Source: CAWFGW01 sp963815495 | Lineage (GTDB): Bacteria; Bacteroidota; Bacteroidia; Cytophagales; JAAEPT01 | Assembly: GCA_963815495.1 (NCBI GenBank) | Contig: CAWFGW010000003.1 | Location: 52,584 to 116,583 of the forward strand | Length of the DNA: 64,000 nt | Direction of reading: 5' to 3' | Shown here: positions 52,877-61,020 of the stretch, piece after piece | Position numbering within the stretch: the stretch's first letter is position 1 | Layout of the letters: each line of letters opens with the position of its first letter | Notes under the pieces: generated by a model | Told to the model about the DNA's origin: nothing | What the model saw: only the letters and a program-made list of their open reading frames with translations | Database searches by the model: none | Program-made: the position numbers and the translations under genes

Positions 52877-53031
52877 GAATGTGTAAAGTTGAAGTGTTTG
52901 TGCTTAAAGTTTTACAAACTTATTTGTTTTCAAATTAGATTCCAGTGTAAAAATAAGTTTTGCTTGGGTTGGTTTGAGACGTTTGCGGAAAGGTAGTACG
53001 ATTAGATGAGGAATTGACGTTGTTAACACTA

Positions 53032-53095
53032 TCTGGTCTTAGCGTCTCGCTGAGACATTTTGAATATAACTCTCATATACATAGTGAGATAAGGT
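53032..53095 (+). repeat. Dispersed palindromic repeat, copy 2
   Basis: Bases 53032-53056 are identical to 2829-2853. A hairpin with arms TCTCA and TGAGA follows, and ATAAGGT (53089-53095) closes the element as in the other copy. The spacer differs, giving 64 bases against 74. It sits in the 308-base gap between the YhcH gene and a lipoprotein gene, in which I see nothing else. Confidence 0.65.
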
Positions 53096-53184
53096 CTTAA
53101 TTTTTCAAAGTGTTCTGATACATTTTTCCAAAAAAAATTATACCTTTTAATTTAATAAACATTCAACTTAAAGCTCATGTCAAA

Positions 53185-53760
53185 ATGAAAAATCTAGTCA
53201 AAAAAACTCAACTTATAGGTATAATTTTATTAATGGTGTTAGCTTCTTCGTGCAGTAAAGAAGATGGAACAGAAGGGCCTCAAGGGCCACAAGGAACCCA
53301 AGGGCCTCAAGGCGATCCGGGAACAGCAAATGTTATGTATAGTGAATGGTTAGATCAGGATTGGAACTTCACAAATTCTGCCAACTTTAAAACTATGTTG
53401 GTAAATGATACTAACATAACAAATAGTTTTCTGGAAAATGGAGGGATTGTTTTAGGTTTTTTTCGATTTCAGGAAAATGTACCTTATCAACTTCCCTATC
53501 AGAATTTCGCATCAAACAATGTTAGAACTTGTTATCCAGTTCATTTTACATCGGAAGGGAATGTTCGTTTTAGCATTCAAAGTACTGATGGCACAGCCTT
53601 AACGGATAATGAGGTGAATGGTTCAGGATCTGGTATTAATGCACAATATAAGTATGTCCTTATTCCTGGTGGTATCGCTTTAAAAGCAGCAAGAAGTTCA
53701 CTGAAGTGGGAGGACCTTTCCTATAAAGAAGTATGTGACCAGTTAGGAATCGACTACTGA
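53185..53760 (+). CDS. Collagen-like lipoprotein (second of two)
   Basis: 191 residues. Signal peptide with Cys23 in LASSC, then Gly-X-Y repeats (DGTEGPQGPQGTQGPQGD) and a beta-rich domain (YSEWLDQDWNFTNSANFK). The plan matches the lipoprotein at 46220, but the C-terminal domains are not clearly alike. It is probably lipid-anchored in an outer layer of the cell. It forms its own transcription unit between a repeat and a weak terminator. Confidence 0.82.
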   Translation: MKNLVKKTQLIGIILLMVLASSCSKEDGTEGPQGPQGTQGPQGDPGTANVMYSEWLDQDWNFTNSANFKTMLVNDTNITNSFLENGGIVLGFFRFQENVPYQLPYQNFASNNVRTCYPVHFTSEGNVRFSIQSTDGTALTDNEVNGSGSGINAQYKYVLIPGGIALKAARSSLKWEDLSYKEVCDQLGIDY

Positions 53761-53762
53761 CT

Positions 53763-53797
53763 AAGAAAACCGGAGCTCACACTTCGGTTATTCTTTT
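53763..53797 (+). terminator. Probable terminator after the collagen-like lipoprotein
   Basis: Stem of 13 positions with one mismatch and one G-T pair (arms 53763-53775 and 53782-53795), a six-base loop and four T. It starts two bases after the stop codon. Confidence 0.55.
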
Positions 53798-53892
53798 AGA
53801 ACCAGACGTACTAGAATTATCATCTACTATAATTACATTAGTAAATAAGCCAGTTACGCATTACCGTGCCATTCATAGACATAAAGCAATAA

Positions 53893-54456
53893 ATGGACAA
53901 CTTCATCAATCACCTACAATCCATTTATAAACTTAGTTTAGCTGCGCAAACGGCATTGAGAGCACATTTAAAACATAAGACCTTAGCGAAAGGTGATTTT
54001 CTATTGAAAGAAGGTACAGTTTGCCATCACCTTTATTTTTTAGAAACTGGCTGTTTGCGCGGGTTTTATAACTTGGATGGAAAAGAAGTAACTCATTGGT
54101 TTGGCTTTGATAATGATTTTGTCACCTCGTTTTATAGTTTTATCACACAAAAGCCAAGTGTTGAAAATTTACAGGTGTTAGAAAATTCGGAACTGTGGTC
54201 CATTTCGTATGAATCATTAATGAAGTTGTATGACGAATTCCCTGAGATTGAACGCTTGGGTAGAATGGCAAACGAAAAATATTATATCCGTTTAGAAGAG
54301 CGTTATGTCAACTTTCAATTTAAAACAGCTGCAGAGCGCTATGAATTATTATTAGAAAAAATGCCACATATTTTGCAACGAGTAGCTTTGGGCTATGTTG
54401 CGTCTTATTTAGGTATAAGCCAAGAAACTTTAAGTAGAATACGAGCTAAGTCCTAG
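53893..54456 (+). CDS. Crp/Fnr-family transcriptional regulator
   Basis: 187 residues. N-terminal cyclic-nucleotide-binding barrel (KGDFLLKEGTVCHHLYFLET, GCLRGFYNLDGKEVTHWFGF), long dimer helix (ERLGRMANEKYYIRLEERY) and a C-terminal helix-turn-helix (YVASYLGISQETLSRIRAKS). No 4Fe-4S cysteine pattern. Ligand unknown; such Bacteroidota members often lack cAMP residues. It precedes the yiaA gene by 79 bases and may regulate it. Confidence 0.9.
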   Translation: MDNFINHLQSIYKLSLAAQTALRAHLKHKTLAKGDFLLKEGTVCHHLYFLETGCLRGFYNLDGKEVTHWFGFDNDFVTSFYSFITQKPSVENLQVLENSELWSISYESLMKLYDEFPEIERLGRMANEKYYIRLEERYVNFQFKTAAERYELLLEKMPHILQRVALGYVASYLGISQETLSRIRAKS

Positions 54457-54535
54457 TTGTTCCTTTTTTGACATATGTCAAAAGAATCCATTTTTCAAGG
54501 GAGTAGTTTTGGTCCATCATCAAAATAAAAAATCT

Positions 54536-54967
54536 ATGGAAACTACAAAGAATCTTAAACCGTCTGGAGCATTTGTTACCGCTTCGTGGGCAGTATTAAT
54601 TACAGGTATTGCTTCATTCATTATTGGTTTATGGAATGCGGATATGCAGCTAAATGAAAAAGGTTATTATTTTACCGTACTCATGTTTGGTTTGTTTTCG
54701 GCTATATCCTTGCAAAAGGCGGTACGTGATCAGTTGGATGGAATTCCAGTGACGAGTGTGTACTATGGCTTAGCTTGGTTTACCAGTTTGTTGTCTATCG
54801 TTTTATTGATTGTTGGGCTTTGGAATGCCTCGTTGTTACTCAGTGAAAAAGGATTTTATGGGATGTCTTTTGTGTTGAGTTTGTTTTCCGCCATATCTGT
54901 TCAAAAAAATGTGCGAGATTCCCAAGATGTTGAGAGTAATAAAAAACTGATTATGAGTTGTAGTTAA
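54536..54967 (+). CDS. yiaA: YiaA/YiaB inner membrane protein with two duplicated domains
   Basis: 143 residues from ATG 54536 (METTKNLKPSGAFVTASW). Two copies of the YiaAB two-helix unit: IIGLWNADMQLNEKGYYFTV with SAISLQKAVRD and IVGLWNASLLLSEKGFYGMS with SAISVQKNVRD. Four membrane helices in all. Members are linked to stress and are common in Bacteroidota; the molecular function is unknown. The TTG upstream at 54509 is rejected because the ATG fits the family. Confidence 0.9.
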   Translation: METTKNLKPSGAFVTASWAVLITGIASFIIGLWNADMQLNEKGYYFTVLMFGLFSAISLQKAVRDQLDGIPVTSVYYGLAWFTSLLSIVLLIVGLWNASLLLSEKGFYGMSFVLSLFSAISVQKNVRDSQDVESNKKLIMSCS

Positions 54968-54970
54968 AGC

Positions 54971-55010
54971 AAGAAGGACAGGAGATATTATTTTCTGTCC
55001 TTCTTATTTT
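54971..55010 (+). terminator. Terminator between yiaA and the convergent moxR
   Basis: 11-bp stem (AAGAAGGACAG at 54971-54981, complement at 54995-55005) with a 13-base loop, then ATTTTT. It lies directly before the end of the convergent moxR gene. Confidence 0.85.
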
Positions 55011-55975
55011 TAAAATAATTTTTTAATAATCTCATCCACAGAAATACCTTCCGCTTCCGCCTTAAAGTTTCTAATTACCCGGTGTCTTAAAATAGGAATC
55101 GCCACAGCTTGTACATCCTCAATGTCTGGGGAGTATTTTCCATTTAACAACGCATTGCATTTAGCACCTAGAATCAAAAATTGAGAAGCACGTGGTCCAG
55201 CACCCCACTCTAACAGATCTTTTGTGATTTCTGCAGCATTGGCGTTGTCAGGTCGTGTTTTTTGAACTAAGGAAACCGCATATTCAATAACATTATCAGT
55301 TACAGGCACTTTTCTAACCAACTCCTGAAAACCTAGAATATCAGCAGCATTTAAGATGTGGTTTACCTTCGTCTTTTTCTCCGTAGTCGTATTTTTAATC
55401 ACATCCACTTCTTCTTGAAAAGAAGGATAGTTCACTACGATGTTAAACATAAACCGGTCTTGTTGTGCTTCAGGAAGGGGATAGGTACCTTCTTGTTCAA
55501 TGGGGTTTTGGGTAGCTAACACAAAGAAAGGCGGTTCCAGTTGGTAGTTTACCCCAGCAATCGTCACAGTTTTCTCCTGCATCGCTTCTAAGAGCGCAGC
55601 CTGTGTTTTTGGTGGTGTTCGGTTAATTTCATCTGCTAATACAATGTTGGAGAAAATTGGTCCCTTCACAAAGTTGAGCTCACGGTTGGCATTCAACGTT
55701 TCACTTCCTGTAATGTCAGAAGGCATTAAGTCAGGTGTGAACTGAATTCGATTAAACGACAAGTCTAATACTTCTGAGATCGTTTTTACTAATAACGTTT
55801 TTGCCAATCCAGGTACACCAACAAGCAAGGAATGGCTTTGACAAAAAATAGAAGTTAACACCAGACGAATGACTTCGTCTTGCCCAACAATTACTTGAGC
55901 TATTTCTTTGGTAAGTTTTGAGTATGCTTCATTAAAAGCCTTTGCAGCTTCTACATCGTTGGTTGGTATGCTCAT
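55010..55975 (-). CDS. MoxR-family AAA+ ATPase
   Basis: 321 residues. Walker A SLLVGVPGLAKTLLVKTI near residue 50, Walker B IVLADEINRTPPKTQAALLE near 115, sensor 1 VLATQNPIEQEGTYPLPEAQ, arginine finger region EAQQDRFMFNI. MoxR ATPases chaperone the assembly or activation of protein or cofactor complexes, often with von Willebrand factor proteins; here none is present. It starts three bases after the SurA-like gene. Confidence 0.95.
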   Translation of the reverse strand: MSIPTNDVEAAKAFNEAYSKLTKEIAQVIVGQDEVIRLVLTSIFCQSHSLLVGVPGLAKTLLVKTISEVLDLSFNRIQFTPDLMPSDITGSETLNANRELNFVKGPIFSNIVLADEINRTPPKTQAALLEAMQEKTVTIAGVNYQLEPPFFVLATQNPIEQEGTYPLPEAQQDRFMFNIVVNYPSFQEEVDVIKNTTTEKKTKVNHILNAADILGFQELVRKVPVTDNVIEYAVSLVQKTRPDNANAAEITKDLLEWGAGPRASQFLILGAKCNALLNGKYSPDIEDVQAVAIPILRHRVIRNFKAEAEGISVDEIIKKLF

Positions 55976-55978
55976 AGT

Positions 55979-57337
55979 TTACGGGGTGGCTAAAATTTCA
56001 CAGTTTTGGTACTCATCATCAATAGAGATAAAAACCTCTGTCTTGGTGGTGTTAAACCATTCGGTTACTTTCTTGTTTTGTTTCTCCGCTAAAGCAGCAC
56101 TATAAATTTTTTGGTAGTCATCTTTTAAATTGGCTTCATGAGGTTTTATTCGTGCTTTGAGGTACACTATCCTCATCGCTTTTTTACCGTCAGGAAGGGT
56201 GTAAGGAAGCGGTTCAGAGACTTCTCCAACCTTCATGTTATCAATTAAGAAATACAAGGTAGGGTCAATGTTTTCAGCAGGTACACGGTTGTTGCCCTGA
56301 TCATCTAAGAAGAAACCACCACTTGGTTTAGTACCAGGATCGTCTGTGTACTGGTAAGCAAGTCGGCTAAAGTTGACAGAGTCGTCCACGATTTTGGTAC
56401 GTAAGCTGTCGAGAAACAGGGCTGCACCTTCAAGGTCGTCAGAAGAGGTAGCAGGCTTTAAAAGAATATGTCGTGAGTTGTATTCATTCCCTCTTTTTTC
56501 AATCAGCTGGATCAGGTGAAAACCAAACTGTGACTCTACAATATCTGAAACCTCACCAGGCTTAAGTCGCAAAGCTGCGGCTTCATACGGAGGGACAAGC
56601 TCCCCGCGTTTGAAAAAGCCCAGTTCACCACCATTTCTAGCCGATCCTGGGTCTTGTGAATATTCAGTAGCAAAAGCACCAAAGCTTTCACCCGCTTCAA
56701 TTTTACTTTTTATGGAGCTCAGTTGTTCAATGATTTCTTGTTTGGCAACATTGCTCACGATGGGTAACTTCACAATGTGTCCTACTTCTACTTCAGTAGA
56801 AAAATAGGGGAGGCTGTCTTTAGGTATTGCTTTAAAGAAGGTTTTCACTTCAGCAGGGGTCACCACGACACCCTCGCTTATTTTACCTTGCATTCGCTGA
56901 ACAATCATTTGTTCTTCTACTTGTTCGCGTAACTCTTCTTTAATTTGTGCGGCAGTTTTACCATAGTTTTGAATGAGTTTTTTTTCATCGCCTCCAAATT
57001 GTTGCATCACCATCTGCATTCGTCTATCGAGTTGATCCTGCACTTGGCCAGGCTCCACTGTTACCGAGTCAATCGCAGCTTTAGCAATTAATACTTTATT
57101 AATAATTAAGGTTTCCAAGACCTTGCAACGCATGTTCTCAGGGGAGAAAAGGCCATTTCCATCAAACTGTAGGTAGGCAATGTCCAGCTCCGACTTCATG
57201 ATGATTTCATCGTCCACTTTGGACACAATTTTTTCAATCACTTGACCTTTTGGTGGCTGGGCCAAAGCAACAAGCGCACTAATACCAAATAGTGCTGTTA
57301 ATACTAATTTATTTGTAATATTCAATCGACTGATCAT
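55979..57337 (-). CDS. SurA-like periplasmic peptidyl-prolyl isomerase
   Basis: 452 residues from ATG 57337, with signal peptide (LVLTALFGISALVALAQPP). SurA-N domain (VIEKIVSKVDDEIIMKSELD) and two parvulin domains (VGHIVKLPIVSNVAKQEIIE with YSQDPGSARNGGELGFFKRG; SRHILLKPATSSDD with YTDDPGTKPSGGFFLDD). Escorts outer-membrane proteins to the BAM complex. The frame extends 11 codons upstream but that would lengthen an existing overlap. It overlaps the previous gene by 29 bases. Confidence 0.95.
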   Translation of the reverse strand: MISRLNITNKLVLTALFGISALVALAQPPKGQVIEKIVSKVDDEIIMKSELDIAYLQFDGNGLFSPENMRCKVLETLIINKVLIAKAAIDSVTVEPGQVQDQLDRRMQMVMQQFGGDEKKLIQNYGKTAAQIKEELREQVEEQMIVQRMQGKISEGVVVTPAEVKTFFKAIPKDSLPYFSTEVEVGHIVKLPIVSNVAKQEIIEQLSSIKSKIEAGESFGAFATEYSQDPGSARNGGELGFFKRGELVPPYEAAALRLKPGEVSDIVESQFGFHLIQLIEKRGNEYNSRHILLKPATSSDDLEGAALFLDSLRTKIVDDSVNFSRLAYQYTDDPGTKPSGGFFLDDQGNNRVPAENIDPTLYFLIDNMKVGEVSEPLPYTLPDGKKAMRIVYLKARIKPHEANLKDDYQKIYSAALAEKQNKKVTEWFNTTKTEVFISIDDEYQNCEILATP

Positions 57338-58166
57338 CCAGTGCTTCTTTAAAGAGTTTTTCTTCAACATTTTTAATTAGTGCCAACTTACGTTGGTTGT
57401 AAATGATGTTACTAATTTCATTTTTACGAAACTGTAAAGGCGATATTTCATTTTTCATCTTCGATTCAATTACGCGCAAGAAGTAGTAATATTCACCGTC
57501 ATATTTTGAGGTATTGCTTGGGTACTGAAGAAAGCTGACCTGATCATCTATTTTCTGATAAGGACTGCCAAACACCACTTCGTTGTAATTAAACCATAGG
57601 GAGTCATTTAAGATATACTGATCCGCATTTTCGATACAATACTCTTTTAAGAAAGCCTTTTTTTCATTATTGTTTGATTGAAACGCATATTTAAAATTAT
57701 TAAGGTTGGGACTATCTTTTTGAATTTTTGCATAGTAACCTTTGATAATATTTTGTTTTAACTCATAATCCGCCTTGTGTTTGTTATAGTAAGCTTCAAT
57801 CTCTGCATTGGAGATGAGTGTATCTAAGTTGGAGTTGATTAACGACTTTTCAAATTCGTAAGCAATTAATTGATATTTTAATTCTTCTGCTTTCAGTTCA
57901 ATCGCATCAATATCAATGTTGTCGTTCTCTAGCGCTTTTTCAGCAATTACTTGATGTTGAGCCCATTCTCTGATAAATTTCTGTACTAATTGTGTGCTAT
58001 CTTCTTTAGTGAGACCTGCAAAATTTAACCCAGCTAATTCTGATGGATAAAGATATTTATCATAAGCCCGAGCTATTGGTGATTCATCACCAACCGCTTT
58101 CGATTTTTTGAAGAACTGACAACCACTTATTGTCAAGAGTAGAAATAAGTATATGGATAATCTCAC
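57309..58166 (-). CDS. SurA-N-like chaperone lipoprotein without parvulin domain
   Basis: 285 residues. Lipobox TISGC (Cys16). The helical body (VQKFIREWAQHQVIAEKALE, AEELKYQLIAYEFEKSLI, NAEIEAYYNKHKADYELKQ) resembles the chaperone part of SurA/PpiC proteins, with no peptidyl-prolyl isomerase domain. It is probably a lipid-anchored helper of outer-membrane protein folding. It starts two bases after the PpiC gene, and its end overlaps the SurA gene. The assignment rests on composition and position, so it is less firm. Confidence 0.8.
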   Translation of the reverse strand: MRLSIYLFLLLTISGCQFFKKSKAVGDESPIARAYDKYLYPSELAGLNFAGLTKEDSTQLVQKFIREWAQHQVIAEKALENDNIDIDAIELKAEELKYQLIAYEFEKSLINSNLDTLISNAEIEAYYNKHKADYELKQNIIKGYYAKIQKDSPNLNNFKYAFQSNNNEKKAFLKEYCIENADQYILNDSLWFNYNEVVFGSPYQKIDDQVSFLQYPSNTSKYDGEYYYFLRVIESKMKNEISPLQFRKNEISNIIYNQRKLALIKNVEEKLFKEALDDQSIEYYK

Positions 58167-58167
58167 G

Positions 58168-60156
58168 TTATTCTTTCACTAACTTTTTCAATTCAACCTG
58201 GTTGATCACAATTTCTTTTTCTTTTTTAAGACTTTCTATCCACTCTCTTTCTAAGTAGTTCTGATAGTCAGAAATGATGATTCCTCTTGCTTCATTAAGT
58301 TCTTTAGTAGCTGCAGGCTTAACTTCAGATATCTTCACCAGGTATTGCTTGTCATCTACAGTTACTTCATGAAGCCCGACAGTCCAATCCGCAGCATCTA
58401 CGATTACATTTTGTTCTTTTTCGAATACACCATTTTCAATGTTTAACATCAGGGAAGATTCTTTATTGTATTTGGCAATTAATTCTTCTTTCGTCAAACT
58501 ATCAGCGATATCTTTTTTGAGTGCCTTGATTTTGCTATAATCTTCTAGAGCATAAATGGTAGCCGTAGCGCGCTCTTTCCATTGATACTTTTCTTTATTC
58601 GCTTCATAGTAAGCTTTTAAGCCTACGGTGTCTTTCACGGCTTTGCTCCAAACCATGTCATCCATTAATTGAAACAATAAAATGCCGTCACGGTATTCTT
58701 TGATAAGCATTTTGTAATCAATGTATTTGTCAGCAAGGTGCGATTCTTCGTAGTCGTAAATGGTTTCGTTGATAAATCGGTTATAAAACGAAGTCATTAA
58801 AACATCGGGAGCAGTACAGATTTTTTTTCTGTTTTGATTGTTCTCTACATACTCAAAAAAATCCTTCACTGAATAGGGAACACTGTTGATGGTTAGCAAG
58901 GTGTTGCTTAAATTTTTCTCTTCAGTATTTGTCCAATTCCCTTCTGCTAAGCTTGAGTCACCTTTGCTTAACACATAGGCTTTCATTGCAGGTACTTCAA
59001 CTATTTTGTTTTCTGACTTTAGTCGTTTGATTAAAGCATTGTAGCTAAGTTTTGATCGGGAATCTCTTTTTACTTTTTTCTCCAACTCAGCTTTCGTTTC
59101 GTCAAATGGTTTAATTTCTATTTTTTCGATGAGTTTAATGATGTGCCATCCGTAAGTACTTTTAACTGGAGTGCTAATTTCTCCAACCGTATTCAACGAG
59201 AATGCTTTTTCCTCAAAAGCAGGAGCACCTAATCGACCACCTAGTTTGAATGGCTGTAATTCTCCATTTTGAGATTTTGTTGGTTCATGCTCGCTAAATT
59301 GGGAGACTAGTTCATTCCAATCACCTCCGTTTTGAAGACGAGCATAGATTTCATCAATTTTCTTTTTAGCAGCAAGTGAGTCCGCTTTGTCTAATCCATT
59401 GGGTGCTTGAATCATGATGTGAGCAACTTTTACCTCGCCCTTTGATTCTCTTTTGTCATTCACTTTAATTAAGTGGTAGCCAAATTGTGTACGTACAGGC
59501 ATTGAAACTTCACCAACAGCCGTATTAAACGCAGCACTTTCAAATGGGTATACCATGCTAAATGCAGTGAAGTAACCCAATTGACCACTATTACCTGCCC
59601 GTCCTTCGATACCTTGCGCTGAAGGGTCATCCGAGTGTTTTACAGCTAACTCGCCAAAATTTTCTCCAGCTAGCGCTTTATTTCGAATTTCTATTGCTTT
59701 GTTGTAAGCAATTAAACTGTCTTCCGGACAAGCATCCTCAGGGACTTTAATTAGAATGTGCGATGCATTTACCTCATATTTTAAGCGATCATAAGCCTCT
59801 TGAACTAATTTTTCATTAAAAGTTTTTTCACTTAAATAAGGTTTTGCTAGTTGTGTTTTATATCCTTCAAGTTCTTGAATAAACGAAGGTACCGTATCCA
59901 GTTCTAAACGTTCTGCTTCTAAGACTTTTAGTTTGAATTTAACAAATAAATCCATGTACTCATTCAAGCTCTTTTCAGTGAAAGCATCTTCAGATTTTGA
60001 GTTATTTTTGTTGTAGATGTATTTAAATTCCGAAACGCTTACTTTGTGGTCACCAATTTTTAGAATGGTAGGGCTTTCTTTTGTTTTTGAAGTTTTTGAT
60101 GAATTACATCCAACAATGGCTAATGCCAAAAACAAATACTTCGAAATTCTTTTCAT
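58168..60156 (-). CDS. Parvulin-type peptidyl-prolyl isomerase lipoprotein
   Basis: 662 residues. Lipobox AIVGC (Cys17). SurA-N-like region, then two parvulin domains starting VNASHILIKVPEDACPEDS near residue 130 and VKVAHIMIQAPNGLDKADS near 240, each with the SQFSEHEPTKSQNGELQPF or HSDDPSAQG-type block and a C-terminal helix. A C-terminal helical region of about 250 residues follows. First of three consecutive envelope-folding genes. An upstream hairpin suggests that it starts a separate transcript from the phosphatase module. Confidence 0.93.
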   Translation of the reverse strand: MKRISKYLFLALAIVGCNSSKTSKTKESPTILKIGDHKVSVSEFKYIYNKNNSKSEDAFTEKSLNEYMDLFVKFKLKVLEAERLELDTVPSFIQELEGYKTQLAKPYLSEKTFNEKLVQEAYDRLKYEVNASHILIKVPEDACPEDSLIAYNKAIEIRNKALAGENFGELAVKHSDDPSAQGIEGRAGNSGQLGYFTAFSMVYPFESAAFNTAVGEVSMPVRTQFGYHLIKVNDKRESKGEVKVAHIMIQAPNGLDKADSLAAKKKIDEIYARLQNGGDWNELVSQFSEHEPTKSQNGELQPFKLGGRLGAPAFEEKAFSLNTVGEISTPVKSTYGWHIIKLIEKIEIKPFDETKAELEKKVKRDSRSKLSYNALIKRLKSENKIVEVPAMKAYVLSKGDSSLAEGNWTNTEEKNLSNTLLTINSVPYSVKDFFEYVENNQNRKKICTAPDVLMTSFYNRFINETIYDYEESHLADKYIDYKMLIKEYRDGILLFQLMDDMVWSKAVKDTVGLKAYYEANKEKYQWKERATATIYALEDYSKIKALKKDIADSLTKEELIAKYNKESSLMLNIENGVFEKEQNVIVDAADWTVGLHEVTVDDKQYLVKISEVKPAATKELNEARGIIISDYQNYLEREWIESLKKEKEIVINQVELKKLVKE

Positions 60157-60216
60157 AAAAGGTAAGATTTGATTTTTACTAACCGCAATTTTAAGAATAA
60201 TTATGGCGGAAAGAAA

Positions 60217-60233
60217 GTCCTTTCTAAAAGGAC
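60217..60233 (-). terminator. Hairpin at the end of the anti-sigma-type gene
   Basis: 7-bp perfect stem (GTCCTTT at 60217-60223 and AAAGGAC at 60227-60233, plus-strand reading) with a three-base loop that is the stop codon of the kinase gene. On the minus strand it is followed by TTTCTTTCC, so it may end transcription before the isomerase genes. The tail is only moderately T-rich. Confidence 0.55.
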
Positions 60234-60664
60234 GGGGTGAAATAGTTCATTCGTACCTTTTTTATCATGGTACATAGGTTTTGTTCACCTAGTTTTTTGA
60301 ACTCGATTTTGTCCATTATTTTTTGGACAAGCTTTAATCCAAGGCCACCTTTTTTTTGTTGGTTAATTAAGTTTTCAAGGCTTAATCCTTGGTAAGCATT
60401 AAAATTAAAAAAATCTCCTTCATCTACAAGGCTAATTTTTAAGGTAGAGGATTCGGGGAGGTATTGTAAATTTAAGTCGAAAAATTTTGAATTGTCACAG
60501 TGGTTGGAATGGATAATTATATTTGCACAAATTTCATCTACAGCTAAAATGATTAAGCCTATTTCTTGCTCAGAAACATGTGTTTCTTGGAGTTGTTTCT
60601 CCAAGAATAGCCTAATTTCTTTTAGGTTATTTTTATCACAATGAACTGACATTGAGGCTTGCAT
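60224..60664 (-). CDS. Anti-sigma-type serine kinase (RsbW-like ATPase)
   Basis: 146 residues. HATPase_c fold: N box in LAVDEICANIIIHSNH near residue 50, G1 motif LVDEGDFF, G2 motif GGLGLKLVQKIMD near residue 112. Such kinases phosphorylate STAS antagonists and bind a target. It begins two bases after the STAS gene; the phosphatase lies just upstream. No sigma-B-type target is known in this phylum, so its partner is open. Confidence 0.9.
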   Translation of the reverse strand: MQASMSVHCDKNNLKEIRLFLEKQLQETHVSEQEIGLIILAVDEICANIIIHSNHCDNSKFFDLNLQYLPESSTLKISLVDEGDFFNFNAYQGLSLENLINQQKKGGLGLKLVQKIMDKIEFKKLGEQNLCTMIKKVRMNYFTPSF

Positions 60665-60666
60665 AG

Positions 60667-60993
60667 CTATGTTAGTGCTTCTTCTTTTGTATCGACTATT
60701 GTTATTAAATTATGTAAACCCAAAATTTCAAACACTTTAAATACTTTGTCGCTCATGTTGTAAAGTGTCATTTTAGAGTTTTTGGTTTTTAGTTCTTGAA
60801 GGTATGACATAAAAACGCCTAATCCTGCCGATGAGATGTAGTCTAAATGTTCACAATCAATTAACAAATGTTCAATTTTTTCGTCTATAGCAATTCGAAT
60901 CTGTTCATCGACCTGAATGGCAGAACTTGCGTCCACGTCACCATTGATTTTTAATATTCGATAATTCGTTTCGTTTGATATAGTAATGTCCAT
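60667..60993 (-). CDS. STAS-domain anti-anti-sigma factor (RsbV/SpoIIAA-like)
   Basis: 108 residues. The STAS fold contains the phospho-acceptor serine motif LDYISSAGLGVFMSYLQEL near residue 55. It would bind the kinase encoded next when unphosphorylated. Only two bases separate the genes, so they are translationally coupled. Soluble. Confidence 0.93.
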   Translation of the reverse strand: MDITISNETNYRILKINGDVDASSAIQVDEQIRIAIDEKIEHLLIDCEHLDYISSAGLGVFMSYLQELKTKNSKMTLYNMSDKVFKVFEILGLHNLITIVDTKEEALT

Positions 60994-61020
60994 TACGTGT
61001 TTATTGTTGTGAATGTTGCA

